Source: Leishmania donovani
Lineage: Eukaryota > Euglenozoa > Kinetoplastea > Trypanosomatida > Trypanosomatidae
Reading direction: 5' to 3'
DNA length: 64,000 nt
Assembly (NCBI RefSeq): GCF_000227135.1
Contig: NC_018255.1
Span: 1,093,804 to 1,157,803, forward strand
The notes below the pieces were generated by a model. That model did no database searches and had not been told where the DNA came from. It saw only the letters and a program-made list of their open reading frames with translations. The position numbers were made by a program, and so were the translations under genes. Of the stretch, positions 31,301 to 39,599 are shown piece by piece. Within the stretch, counting starts at the first letter, position 1. The number at the start of each line of letters is the position of its first letter.

Positions 31301-34300
31301 CTTGGCGAGCAAGTCGAGCAGGTCGTCGTTGCTGAGGAAGTAGAAGCGTGGGAAGGCGCGCCGCTTCTCCTCCAACTTCTTCTCCATGCTGATCAGCACC
31401 TTCTCCAGCTCCTTGATGTACGTTTCGAGGTCGTGCTTCAGCGTGCGGCCACCACTGGTGGCGGCGGTGTCGAAGGATGGTGGGTTGATGAGGAGGCTGC
31501 GATAGGCGGTGGGCAGGTCGTGGGCCTTGCGCATCAGGTCGCGGTAAAAGCGGTCGACCTTCTCGAAGCGCTGAGCGTCGTCCTTCCACTGGCTGCGTAT
31601 TTCAACGGAGGAGAAAATGTTCTCGAGGTAGATCCAGTTGCGCTGCAGTTCCACCCATCTCTCCAGCGTCTCCGACATGTACTTGAGCCGGTTTTCCCAC
31701 CGGTCCACCTGCGAGCGCAGTACACCTTGGCAGTGCTTGCTGCTGCCGATGGTCGAGATGGCGACGGTGGAGTCATCCAGCAGCGTCGTCACGTCCTCGA
31801 CGGAGGCGCCGACGAGTGTGAAGACGTCCTTGCTATCCTTGTGCGCGTGGAACTGGAATTCTGCGGGCGGTTTCGGCCCACCGCCGTTCCACATCGCGTT
31901 CACCCGGTCGATTTGCCTCTGCAGCTTGTCCTCCTCGGTGGCCGACGCGCTCACGACGAGCACCTCGTCGCGGTACTTGAGGATTTGGTGCTGCAGCAGC
32001 ATTCCTATGGTGAACTGGTTTGCCCACTCGCTGAGAGTCTTCGAGGTGCTGCCGCTGGCATCTGCGACGGGCCCGACGATCAGGGAGATCTTTGCGTGAT
32101 GCTCCGACTTGAGAGAGGGGTTCGTGAGTGCCTGCAAGATTGGCAGCAGTTGACGCCACTCTTCCACGCTGCTCTTCAGCCGCGGCACCACCGCGTTGCT
32201 TGCCAGCTTCGAGGACACCTGCTTTACAAGCGACGAGTACTTCTGCACCACCTCCTGCACCGCCGGCACGTCGAGCTGGTCAAAGGGCAGCGCGTGGGTC
32301 TCTTCCGTGAAGGTGTTCCAGTCTCCGATGCCGGCCCACAGCTTCGCTTTGATGCTGACGTCGTGCAGCATCTCGGCCATGACCTCCACCACGGTTTCCT
32401 CGGCCCCGATCTCGATCTGGAACTCGCGCAGCTTCTTCTCGCGCGCGGCGATGTCCTCTGCCTCTTCGAGAAGGGCCTTCATGTACGCGTTTGCCTCTGC
32501 CACGTCCGCCTCGCCCGACATGACGATCGGCTGTCCCGCGCGGTCGTACACGGACTCGATGCGGCGGCGCAGCTGGTCCATCTCCTCTTCAATGCTGCGG
32601 CTGAAGAAGCGCTGCTGTACCTCCTTGCTGTCCTCAGTGATCTGCAGCAGCGTGCGCAGCTTGTCGAACTGCGGCCGGGTGCCGCTGCGGTACGTCTCGT
32701 CGTCTTCCTCGCTCACGTCGATCTTCTCTTCCTGCAAGAGGTTGAACAGCTCGCGCACCACGTCGTAGGAGGAGGCAATGCCGTCGAAGGAGTTCTCCAG
32801 CGCGTTGCAGTAGTCAAGGTACTCTACATAGTGTTCAATCGTCTTGGGCGCCGCGGCGAGATAGGTCGTGTGCTCCTGCAGCTCCTTGAGCAGGGTTTCG
32901 TTGCGCCGGCGCGCGATGACGGGAAGGGCCTTGTGGAAGATGTCCAAGCACGTCACTGGGCTCGGCGTGAAGAAGTCGCGCAGCCCCTCTGTCCACATCC
33001 GCATCATCCCAATGTCCGCGAAGTTCGGAATATTCGACGAGATGGAGTCCGTCTGCGCCTTGTAGGTGGCGAGCTGCTCGCGGAAGTAGTGAAGCGTCTC
33101 GTTGCTCTCCAGCAGCGTCTCCTCCCGCAGCTGGCTGTTGCTAATGTACATCTCCTTGAACACCTCGAAGGTGTGCGCGTAGCGGTGCATCTTGGCGAAG
33201 GAGCTGGCGAGGGAGGTGTGAATGGCGGCCACGTCCTGCTTGTAGCTTTCTTCGGCCATTACCATATCCGCCACATCCGGTCCCGCGCCGACCGTGTCGT
33301 TCCCCAGCTCGTCCCGCGCATTGCTGGTGTAGATCAGGAACGTGTTGAGCGATGTTAGCCGCGGAATCACACCGACAGCGCGCACGTAGTCCTGAACCGC
33401 GTCTTCGATGGCCTCGCGAATCTGCACCGCCGACGGCACAAGCTCGATAGCCTGCTGGTCGACATTGTACACCACGTCGACGTTCCAGAGCGGGCCGGTG
33501 AAGGCGCTAGTCGTGGCAGCCGCGGCTGCGCCGCCACCGCGGCGAGTCTTCTCAGTCGCCGCAGCCGGCGCGCTCGCCGGAACAGTGTTGGACATCTCCA
33601 GGTCGCGTCGCACGTGCGACACAGCCTTGGCGGCCAGCCCGGTGAGGCACTCCACAATGAGATAGTCGCATAGCTTGATGAAGGCGGTGAGGCGCCGGCA
33701 TATCGTCTTGCGCTGCGTCAGCTCAATGTACGACGGCTGCTCCTGCATGCCCAGCTCCCGCACGTCGAGCACCTTCCGTTTCTGCTGATCGGCGTCCTCG
33801 TAGAGCAGCTTCTGCCGCTCACGCTCGAGCTGCCAGGTGAACATGGTAGTCTTGCACGCCTGCTCGACGTGATCGCGAATGCGTTTAATCATGTTCTCCA
33901 ACCGGCGTCGCTCCTCTTGCAAGTGCGTCTGCAGCGTCGTCGTGTACACGTCGAGCGTGCTTGTCTCCGTGCTGGGCTGATAAAGGTCCTCGAAGGCAGC
34001 AGTTTCCAGACAGATATTGCGCACCGCCTGCAGAGCTCCCGACAGGCTCGGGTGGGCGGCAAACAGGTGCGCGGCGAGGAACTGCCGAGTGTTTGCCGTC
34101 GCACTGCGACGTACGAGGCTTCGCCACAGCACAAAGTTGCGCCAGCGCTTGTACTCGCTAAAGACGAGCAGTTCGCGGATAGCATGGAAGATACGACACT
34201 CGCGCTCCCACTTGGGCAGCTCAATGAACTCGGCGCCACCCTCGGTGAAGTGCGTCACGCCGGCGGCAGAGACGGTGTAGTAGTTGCGACCCTGTGCTTC

Positions 34301-35044
34301 GGTGCGGGCCATCGGCTGCAGGTCGTACGGGTTCAGCGGGTCGCGAATGCCGCGGGGCCGCATCATCAAGTAGACGAACTCGTTCGGCGAGTTCGAGGTG
34401 GACTTGTGAAAGCGTGGAATGGTGGCCAGCGCTCGCATTGCCGCAGCCTCCGCAGTGCTCTTGTCTTGCTCGAGGTCGGATAAGGCGGTCGCCGCGGCGC
34501 CAGTGTTGCCGCCACCGGCACTCACCCGCTCCGACGTCAGCGGAGCTAGCTTTGCCGGTGGTGCCGCCGCCGCTGTGCGGCGATGGAGTCGTGACGAGAT
34601 AGACTTGGACTTGGCGGAGGCGGCGAACATCTCCTTGAGCTCCGCGTCTGTGTGACTCGGCGGGTTGAACACATGCAGTGAGTTCACCATATGCGTCTCG
34701 CCGCGGGGGCGGGCGGAGGCGGCGGGGTCCGTCTTGGCAGCCGTGGTTACCGCCAGCTCAGCGGGCGGGTGGGGCACGAAGCTGGCAGCAGGTGACTGGC
34801 ACTGCGTTAGACGATTCGGGACTCCAACCTGAGCGCCGCTGCTGATGCCGTCGCTGTAGAGGCGCGTCGAGAGCGGGTTCGCCGTGCCACAGGCATCTGC
34901 CACATCCTTTGAGATGTGGATCGGGTTGCGCTGCGTCGCCTCTAGCTTTGCTCGCTTGGCGAGGGGCATAGCCGACGCAGCCGGCGCCACCGAGGACGCC
35001 GACGCCTTGAGCTGCGCCGTGCCCCGCTTTTTCTGCGAGTACAT
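22361..35044 (-). CDS. Axonemal dynein heavy chain (inner-arm type)
   Basis: 4,227 residues from the ATG at 35044 (MYSQKKRGTAQLKA); the open frame upstream has only a GTG. It is the motor subunit of a flagellar dynein. The N-terminal tail (residues 1 to about 1400) contains NPYDLQP and GVTHF, typical of single-headed inner-arm chains. Six-AAA motor: P-loops GPAGTGKT (AAA1, 1497-1504), GVTGTGKT (AAA2, 1779-1786), GQTGVGKT (AAA3, 2138-2145) and GVGGSGKR (AAA4, 2505-2512), each with its Lys. The AAA1 region also has CLDEFNRI (Walker B). Stalk coiled coils lie near 2720-2810 and 2960-3025, enclosing the microtubule-binding domain. The C-terminal domain includes WIGGFFNP and ends CVCALNQ. AAA1, the main hydrolysis site, looks intact. 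Length and motifs are normal for an inner-arm chain; which of the DNAH1/3/6/7/12-type groups needs a tree. No frame break was found. Confidence 0.97.
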   Translation of the reverse strand: MYSQKKRGTAQLKASASSVAPAASAMPLAKRAKLEATQRNPIHISKDVADACGTANPLSTRLYSDGISSGAQVGVPNRLTQCQSPAASFVPHPPAELAVTTAAKTDPAASARPRGETHMVNSLHVFNPPSHTDAELKEMFAASAKSKSISSRLHRRTAAAAPPAKLAPLTSERVSAGGGNTGAAATALSDLEQDKSTAEAAAMRALATIPRFHKSTSNSPNEFVYLMMRPRGIRDPLNPYDLQPMARTEAQGRNYYTVSAAGVTHFTEGGAEFIELPKWERECRIFHAIRELLVFSEYKRWRNFVLWRSLVRRSATANTRQFLAAHLFAAHPSLSGALQAVRNICLETAAFEDLYQPSTETSTLDVYTTTLQTHLQEERRRLENMIKRIRDHVEQACKTTMFTWQLERERQKLLYEDADQQKRKVLDVRELGMQEQPSYIELTQRKTICRRLTAFIKLCDYLIVECLTGLAAKAVSHVRRDLEMSNTVPASAPAAATEKTRRGGGAAAAATTSAFTGPLWNVDVVYNVDQQAIELVPSAVQIREAIEDAVQDYVRAVGVIPRLTSLNTFLIYTSNARDELGNDTVGAGPDVADMVMAEESYKQDVAAIHTSLASSFAKMHRYAHTFEVFKEMYISNSQLREETLLESNETLHYFREQLATYKAQTDSISSNIPNFADIGMMRMWTEGLRDFFTPSPVTCLDIFHKALPVIARRRNETLLKELQEHTTYLAAAPKTIEHYVEYLDYCNALENSFDGIASSYDVVRELFNLLQEEKIDVSEEDDETYRSGTRPQFDKLRTLLQITEDSKEVQQRFFSRSIEEEMDQLRRRIESVYDRAGQPIVMSGEADVAEANAYMKALLEEAEDIAAREKKLREFQIEIGAEETVVEVMAEMLHDVSIKAKLWAGIGDWNTFTEETHALPFDQLDVPAVQEVVQKYSSLVKQVSSKLASNAVVPRLKSSVEEWRQLLPILQALTNPSLKSEHHAKISLIVGPVADASGSTSKTLSEWANQFTIGMLLQHQILKYRDEVLVVSASATEEDKLQRQIDRVNAMWNGGGPKPPAEFQFHAHKDSKDVFTLVGASVEDVTTLLDDSTVAISTIGSSKHCQGVLRSQVDRWENRLKYMSETLERWVELQRNWIYLENIFSSVEIRSQWKDDAQRFEKVDRFYRDLMRKAHDLPTAYRSLLINPPSFDTAATSGGRTLKHDLETYIKELEKVLISMEKKLEEKRRAFPRFYFLSNDDLLDLLAKAKTPELMMPHMLKMFDGVKSLTLSAQNDITHMNSMEGEQVELDHQGIKARGPVEAWMDLLEREMFSTLRGRAQRCLEDYEARQDRTDWMFQHPVQLVLIVEQLLWTRSVEEALDKIDSPQLMLRMRDEQRRNLEVLAELTARNLSKVQRILLSTIITIDVHGRDLVEEMCDSGVAESLEFGWTKQLRVYWEKDADGNGTVFIRQNNSRFVYGYEYLGAQGRLVITPLTDRIYMTVTGALKLHLGASPAGPAGTGKTETVKDLAKNLARQCIVYNCSDGVTYKMMEKFFSGLIQTGAWACLDEFNRINIEVLSVIASQLLEIKLALQNAQETFTFQGTPDVRVRPTYGAFVTMNPGYAGRTELPDNLKILFRPVAVMTPDFRMIAEVILYSEGFKNAHDLSLKITQLYKLSSEQLSPQDHYDFGMRALKSILVMAGDLKRSQPDVEEDLTLIVACNDSNVPKFVAEDIPLFRGIMQDLFPGVSFPEREYQELLPAMQHIMAEKKLVDAGQWVKKGIQFYETLIVRHGVMLVGVTGTGKTEARQCIAGALTNLAMAESANKMARPVIEFVLNPKSVLLHELYGRLDVNTNEWKDGVLAAIAKECVRASEISSDHRWMVFDGPVDTLWIESLNSVLDDSKLLCLDSGERIKLPDTIHMLFEVADLAVASPATVSRCGMVYVDAEDLPWNAVACQWSETKLAAAGAQPQCRAYILSLFDAYVEKGLTWLKQLPASASLISAGDINVVQSLCDLFTALMQVNKVQLMADPVSEAPPPSDDPMFRERNEICNAIFAFSFVWSVGGNVDHAAMESFDTMARTLLESVARFPNYGSVYDYTINFSTRLLVPWESLVPEFTYNPATPYFNILVPTVDTVRYSTIAQTLLQCKKPILFNGQTGVGKTFIMADCLQRNKEPLQLSLVTFQFSAQTSSERTQELMEAKLKPKRKNLLGAAPGKSVVLFIDDLNMPAVEVFGASPPIELLRQLMGQGGFYDRKLAGMWKTVQDVTVVSACGPPEGGRNPITPRLTRLFHLLQVATLTDDSMKRIFGSILRGFVEAKNFAREVKDMVPTLVMATVDVFNTIRDALRPRPTTPHYTFNLRDLSKVFQGMTQVIPRVCRDTETFVRLWMHEVMRCFYDRLATVEDRRYFVEGVLAEAASRVFPGAAESLIASPVLWADFTRFGSVEKVYEEVPEAQRLAQVLEEYQDDYNATEATAKPDDAAGGTATVQASQLGLVFFKDHCEHIARIIRILRQPRGNVLLVGVGGSGKRSLTRLASFIGGCRIFETSVGKGYSMNDFHEFLLEVYTYAGVKNEPCVMLLSDNQIVDEAMLEDVNNILNSGEVPSLFNSEEREKRVNACIEAAQQHGITSREDIYNFFISRVRDNMHVALCMSPVGDKFRTRCRQFPSLTNCCSVDWFDEWPREALEGVAKRMLQDMAGAVPASFHEKLPQLCVDVHAATTEMAQQYYDELRRRYYITPTSYLEFIETYKALLQSRRSRVEAQLAQVENGTEKMRETEETITKMKVEIEEKRPQLEKASEETQAVVADLKVRQAKAAEVQVQVRAQQESATVQQHDASQIAAEANARLAEAKPIIDKAKAALDTIQASDLNELRSFANPPSAVLKTTQACMTMFDVKDFNGAWSGNTDWKGAREFLSHRSLLDMIRGYPTDNVKPAILQKVQKYINDSEFTVEVCSSKGSQTCGSLCAWVHAVNEYSKVVKEVAPMRQAAAEAEQHLAATNAKLHAAQQQLKEVEKELSDLEQRYQSSVAKKNDLEKGLQLCIIRLRNAETLSGSLRSEGARWTENIKLLRAQLAALPLQVFMASASVAYFGAFTPAFRQRLIAQWTAQLAERGCEVGNFSLTTALGDPVDTLNWQVNGLPSDETSTENAIVAMLSTAPRRWPLFIDPQEQAVKWLLRQFQQTQAASGSGAVASKNRNMLRVVKLTDPTWMRTLELQIRLGGVVIIDDVGESLDPALEPLIARRVFTADSGGLQIQLTPQSGPIDYHPNFRMFLCSKLPNPVYLPDISTRVTLLNFTVTMEGLSEQMLGEVVSIEQRSMEEEKNSIIQRIAQGQRRLKAIEESILERLQSTKGNILDDEDLIRELQSAQSSAEVISRSQAEASEKMLIISTARERYRSVAVRAALLFFVLADVGRMDPMYQYSLQYFVKLVQHEVEGTTKPPGYTEADPAMLEDHLRAAISNLTRATYTQICRGLFNKDKTILSLLIATAIARHDGVIADEEWQYFVRATAFVASELPEQSPALASWMSRVQWELAEALSRTVSTFHDLVASMESEPEAWREYAQSDVPHSAILPGDWQSRLHLFQRVLLIRCFREEKLSFALSDYVHQTMGAEFIEMPPMDLTRTLKDSTAHTPIVFILSQGADPMEALRSLAKAEERELQCVSLGQGQSENAKRLIATCRKSGAWALLQNCHLSKTFMPELSAAVASLQPDAAGASEIHKDFRLWLTSMPTDFFPVFVLQSSVKLTNEPPTGLRANMLRCFGELTPQEYENFGDEAIGGKELKGRAFKKLLYGLCFFHSVVLERRKFGPLGWNVKYEWNDTDFHVSKQWLRLFFEEQEAIPWESLEYIIGQINYGGRVTDPQDRGTLLTILRNYLCPRILEEGHRFCEEGQYIVPASGTLAEAQEHIQAMSLVDDPAIFGMHENANLRYQLQTSEYLLTKIVSIQPRLVGSAGGSGATPEEEVRRKCQEFEATLPALLTREEAGPRTFTTLANGLPNSMSTVLAHELVKYNKLLDKIRQTLSDMQKALQGLTVLSSDLDAMYSSFLADQVPQLWTTVSYASLKPLGAWYRDLLARVQFIRSWLQKGEPAAFWIGGFFNPSAFMTGVYQAFARAEGVSVDKLGFRYEVLGVEPEAITSGPVRGCFVYGIQTDAWRWDFERRVMADSLPGEPYAVLPPVHFLPEPSHAKPADFHAVPLYRTTIRAGVISSLGASSNYVLSIEVPSVDGSDYWLLKGSACVCALNQ

Positions 35045-36733
35045 GGCCGACGTGAAACACCTGCGAGTCGGGCCGGAGCAAGGACGACAGCGCCGCACGC
35101 CGCAGGGGTGAGGAAGGCGAGATTGGGAAGCTTAGTGCGGGCAGACAGATACCCAGCAGTCGAGTGGCAAACGTCCCAGGGCACGTTTGTCTAGGCGCTT
35201 CAAGCGAAGGGGTGAATCAATATGTCCACCCCGGGTGATGGAGGCGGGGTGGAGGCGGCACGCTGTGTAAACTTAGAGAGAGTGAGCACGGCGCGCCACC
35301 GCCTAGTGGTGATGCGTAGAGAAGCGGAACAAACGAAAAAGAAGAGCCACGCTGATGTCTTCACCGCTCGCGCAGACACGCGAGGACGCGCTGGAGACGT
35401 ACGCGATTCCTTCCCTCTCCGTCAGAGTGAAGACTGCTGCACGTCTACTGTGTGCGAGAGAGTATGCAGCTCCCTACGGACACAAGCACACGCGCCGGCA
35501 CACGTCAGACTGGCGACGGGAAAATAAGCGGTAGAGAGACGGGCAGAGGCCGAATCTGCCGCTTCTCCTTTCCTCTTCTCGCAATCAAGGTCGCTAAATA
35601 CCTCGAGTCCCTGTGTCGTCGACTTCGCTCTGTGCGTGTGCGCGCGGAGGCTGTTGGCGTCCTGCTTGCTGCACTACTGGTGGAGGTGGCGGATACGTAC
35701 ACAAGTGCTATTCTGACTTCTCATTCACTTGGGTGCCCCTTACACCGGTGTGAGGGGGCAGCGAGCGGGTGTGCGTGCGTGTCGCCGTGGCAGCGCCGTC
35801 CCCGCAGCATACAGGAGGAGTGAGGGAAGAAAAAAGACGAGAGACATGGAGGCGGTGACGCATGTTGGCGGGATGCTGGGAAGTGACTCTCAGAGGAAGC
35901 CGCGCTACGAGACGGTGCATACCGGCTCACTTCGGCAGAGGGCGCGCAGTAAAGTCATTTCCTTCACACGCCGCGCGCCCATCGGTGTCATGCAGTTGCG
36001 GAGAAAGAGGAGCAGCAAACCGAGGAAGGGTCTGCACCAGAATGGCATTCACCCGTCGTCCGTGCGCGTATATCGTCACTGTTGTTGGAATACGGTTCAA
36101 CGCTCCTCCACGGCCCTGCAACCTCCCCCTCTTTCTCGCTCAGCCCTCCCCCTCCCGGGGATACGGCAAAACACAGGGCTCTCCGTGGGGGTTGCGGACA
36201 CAACAATGGGGGGGGGTAGAGGAGACACGGAAAGTGAAAGCAGTCACATGCGCCAACGAGCGAGCGAGCGGCAGACAAGCGGTGGTGGTGAAGGGGGTGG
36301 ACAACATTGGCTTAAGAGGCAAGCTAGATGCGCGGCGGCTGGGGGGGGGGAGGGTAGGGGGACAGCACGGACGGCGCGCTACACACATTCGGTTACATCA
36401 TTGGAGCGCTGACAGTCTCACTCTCGCCTTCCGACTCTCTAGCAGCTGCTCTTCATGTCGCACATGCGGCATCAACGCCGACACACATGATGGCATTCCA
36501 GGCGAAAATGAGGCATGAGAGCTCGGCGTGTGTGTGAGAGAACAAGCGCCGTGAAAACAACAGCAATAAAAACCAGGACAAGATGGTGCCCAACTTTGCC
36601 TGCCCCGCCATTAGTGTACATCGATTTCACCCATACATACATACTGATACGCACCTTGTGCACATGTGCACTGTACGGCCCTTCCTTTCTGTGATGCGTC
36701 TCCGTATCTGTGGCGGGCACCCGCTGCACTCTC
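35045..36733. other. 1.7-kb spacer upstream of the dynein gene
   Basis: Dynein 5' UTR and splice site plus the 3' UTR of the 385-residue protein. It contains G-rich patches (36210-36217, 36342-36350). Plus-strand open frames of about 220 codons are low complexity and against the transcription direction. No gene accepted. Confidence 0.5.
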
Positions 36734-37891
36734 TCACGCCTCTGCCGCTGGTTGATCGGCGTGGCTTGGCGCTATAGGGGCGGTAGCAGCGTCAGGAGTA
36801 GATGAGACATTGCCTTCCGCGTCGGCACCAGAGGCGAGGGCTGCAGCTAGGGAGGCACAGGCACCCTCCGCCTCCTCCGCGATTCGCATGCGCTGCGTCT
36901 CTTCCTCCAGAACCGCTGCGAAGGGCTCGAACTGCATGGAGTAGTCGATGACATCCCTCATGAATGGCGGAACCTCTTTGTACGTGTGCCGCAGCCGGCC
37001 AGTAACGGTGTCGTACCGCAGGTACCCTTCGCTGATGCCGTGCGCCTCAACGACGCAGGCCAGCAAAATCCGCCGGAATATGATGTCCTCCTCGCTCTCC
37101 GTCTCGCCTCGAATGGCGCATACACGTTGCCACAGAGGCGCTGCTTCGCGGCTTTCCAGCACGGACAACTTGGCCTGCTGCAGTGCATCGCGTTCCGCGG
37201 CAATGAGGCGCAGCTGCCCGACGTGCGGCAGCGCATCGGGGAACATCCCTAGTGCGCGCAAAAGCAGCCGCTGTTCCGCCCCCCATATCTCCTCACGCAG
37301 CTGGGCGAGGAAAGCCATCGTGGCACGGTTGTACTCGTCTTCAAAGCTGCGCCGAGCCTGCGCCTCGAGCCACACAAGGTCGTCGGTGGGCCCAAATATC
37401 GTTTGGTAGTAGGCGCGGGCAACGCCCATGAAGAACTTCGCCTCCAGTTCGAGCAGGTCGGCATACTCGGCCGCTTCCTGCGCCACTAGAAGTGTAAGTA
37501 CATCATCTGCGTCGCGCTTCGGCTTCGCAGGCGCAGCACGCAGCCGCTTCTGTGCACGAAGGCGAAGCTCGTGATTCACCGAGTGGATACCAATGCGTCG
37601 CGGGCCATGCGTGCACACAGACGGCGCGCACGTCTCCTCAGCATTGATGGCGCTCGTGTAAAAGGACAGGTCTCGGAAGACGTTTGTGCAGTAACGCTCC
37701 AGCTGCGAAAGAGGCGGCCGCTTCAAGCGGGCGGTGAAGCGCGCATGAGACGCCTTGTATTGATTACGTGCCTCTGTGTACTGCTGCGTGTATGCTTGCT
37801 GCATGAGAGCGACCAGGCTCTCCGCTGATGAAGCGCTCTCGCCCTCGCGTGGGGGTGGCTTTGCAGAAGTGGTGTTAACGACGATGGACAT
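36734..37891 (-). CDS. Conserved-looking hypothetical protein, 385 aa
   Basis: Begins MSIVVNTTSAKPPPREG at the ATG at 37891, 31 nt inside a predicted splice acceptor. Mostly helical and soluble: residues 25-60 (SLVALMQQAYTQQYTEARNQ), 125-235 with long amphipathic helices (DLLELEAKFFMGVARAYYQT; FLAQLREEIWGAEQRLLL), and a middle region that may fold compactly (DIIFRRILLACVVEAHGIS). The C-terminal 50 residues are Ala/Ser/Pro-rich and disordered. There is no signal peptide or membrane helix. I do not recognise the family. Composition and splice signals support it as a gene. Confidence 0.8.
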   Translation of the reverse strand: MSIVVNTTSAKPPPREGESASSAESLVALMQQAYTQQYTEARNQYKASHARFTARLKRPPLSQLERYCTNVFRDLSFYTSAINAEETCAPSVCTHGPRRIGIHSVNHELRLRAQKRLRAAPAKPKRDADDVLTLLVAQEAAEYADLLELEAKFFMGVARAYYQTIFGPTDDLVWLEAQARRSFEDEYNRATMAFLAQLREEIWGAEQRLLLRALGMFPDALPHVGQLRLIAAERDALQQAKLSVLESREAAPLWQRVCAIRGETESEEDIIFRRILLACVVEAHGISEGYLRYDTVTGRLRHTYKEVPPFMRDVIDYSMQFEPFAAVLEEETQRMRIAEEAEGACASLAAALASGADAEGNVSSTPDAATAPIAPSHADQPAAEA

Positions 37892-37922
37892 GACCTATCT
37901 GCGCCCGTGGGTGCTTGCCAGA

Positions 37923-37990
37923 CTGAGCCGAGAGAAAGAGAGGCACAACCGCGGGGGAAAAGAAGAAGCGTGCAAGAGAAAAATGAGGAG
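37923..37990 (-). promoter_or_regulatory. Polypyrimidine tract and predicted spliced-leader acceptor
   Basis: Minus-strand 37990-37928 is CT-rich (TTCTTCTTTTCCCC; CCTCTCTTTCTCTC). The first AG is at 37924-37923, giving a 31-nt leader before the ATG at 37891. Confidence 0.55.
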
Positions 37991-39599
37991 CACACGCGGG
38001 AGAGTATCATGAGCAGTGCCAATGAGCGCGCGCTGCGCCACGACGCCATCCGCATGTAGATCCGCCGAAAGGCCGCGCCGCAGCTAAACGACTGAGCCAG
38101 CCTTTGAGCACTACAACGTGAGGTGCATACGCGAACGCGCGGCCTGCGTGCTCGCAGCGTGGTGAAAGGTTCATGATGGCGTCATCGTCTGCCGCAGATA
38201 CGACGCTCGCTTTGCTCCCCTTCTCGCTGTACTCGAGCGGGTCCAGTGCCGCGCCTCAGCGAAGCAACACACACAGAGAGACGCGCAAGAGAAGCACAAA
38301 CACGAGCGCGCGCGCACAGACACACACCGCGTCCTTCCCACTCGATAACGCCAGCGGGACGCATGCCTCCCGTGGGCACCCTCATTTTTTTCTTCTCCGA
38401 TGTGCCCATCCGACCACCAGCAGGTCAGTCAACCGACATACACACATGCGCGCACACCACCACACACCACCAGCTTCTGCTGCACCGCGGCTAAATCGTG
38501 GTCGCCTAGGATGCACCGTCTTGCTGTAGAATCAGCGCCATGCGTCGGCCGGACTCATCGTGTCCGTCCTTGTCCATTCATCGCACGTGTGCTGCGCGAT
38601 CGGCGCCACACGGAGGCTCGGGTGTACGGCATGCCTTCATTCGAATCGGGCCGCGTGCAGGGTCCTGTTCAAGGGCGGAAGCAGTGGCGTCTGTCGTGCG
38701 GAGTAGCAGTGGGGTGGTGGTCTCTCGGTGCATGCCGGATGCGCGCAGGGAGGAAGTTGGCCAGCTGCAGGCCATATCCCTCGGAGACCCTGCGCACCCT
38801 GCCCGTGTGCCGTGCTTCGCTCTCTCAGTCGCCTAAAGCCGCCGCATCCCGTTAATACGGTGTGGTGACTCGCAACAGGAGAGTCGGGAGGGCTTGATGG
38901 TGGAACTCGAGGGCACTCTCGTCATGCTTCCGGCGTCTGTGCCTCATGAGCCCTCCAGGTTGAATGCAGCAGATGCAGCACGCTCCGCACACATGCGCTT
39001 GGGGGCTGATCCGTATATTGGGTCTCCTCGCGCCTTGTTCGCCCACCACTCCTGCTCTTTGGACCTCTGAGTGCCTTGCTTGGATGCGATTCACCACGCC
39101 AGTTGTGCTTCACAGCGCCTGCGCACAGTGCTTGCATTTTTGCATCCCGGGGCCTGCTTCAGAACGACTTCGGAGTCTGAGGAAAGGGGGGCTTCTGTCT
39201 TCATCCTCCATTTCCGTCCATGTCACAAAGGGGGGGGGGCTGTCTGGATGTTGTGTCCGCACATCTCTCGACAGGTTGGACGCCGCTATAAGCCTGTGTG
39301 GCGGGAGGGTCAAGCGGAAGGGGCCTGCGGCCGAGCAGCCCAGCACCGACGTGGCAAGAGAAGATTAAGCGACCGCCACCACTGGCGCTATCATTGCTGT
39401 TGCTTTCGTAGCACGCACCTACCCTGCAGGCCCCCACGCCACCACCGCAATTCTTCTCTTACGGATTCCCTGGCGCACCCACGCCCCTCTCGCTCCCGCC
39501 CTTCACAGTGCCCACAAGCGGCTCCCGATGTAGCCGCCGGATCATCTCCCTATGCTGGTTGAAGTCGAAGAGGTGCACCACAAGTGCGGCGTTGTTTCA
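37991..39599. other. 1.6-kb spacer downstream of COG8
   Basis: Likely COG8 3' UTR. Around 39224-39239 is a G9 run. Short open frames on both strands lack domain features. No gene seen. Confidence 0.5.

Noticed and set aside
31169..33358. 729-codon open frame on the plus strand inside the dynein gene
   Set aside because: It is antisense to an intact dynein motor gene. In GC-rich genes with strong third-position GC the antisense frame often lacks stops, and the translation shows only L/V/H/R/Q bias and no motif.
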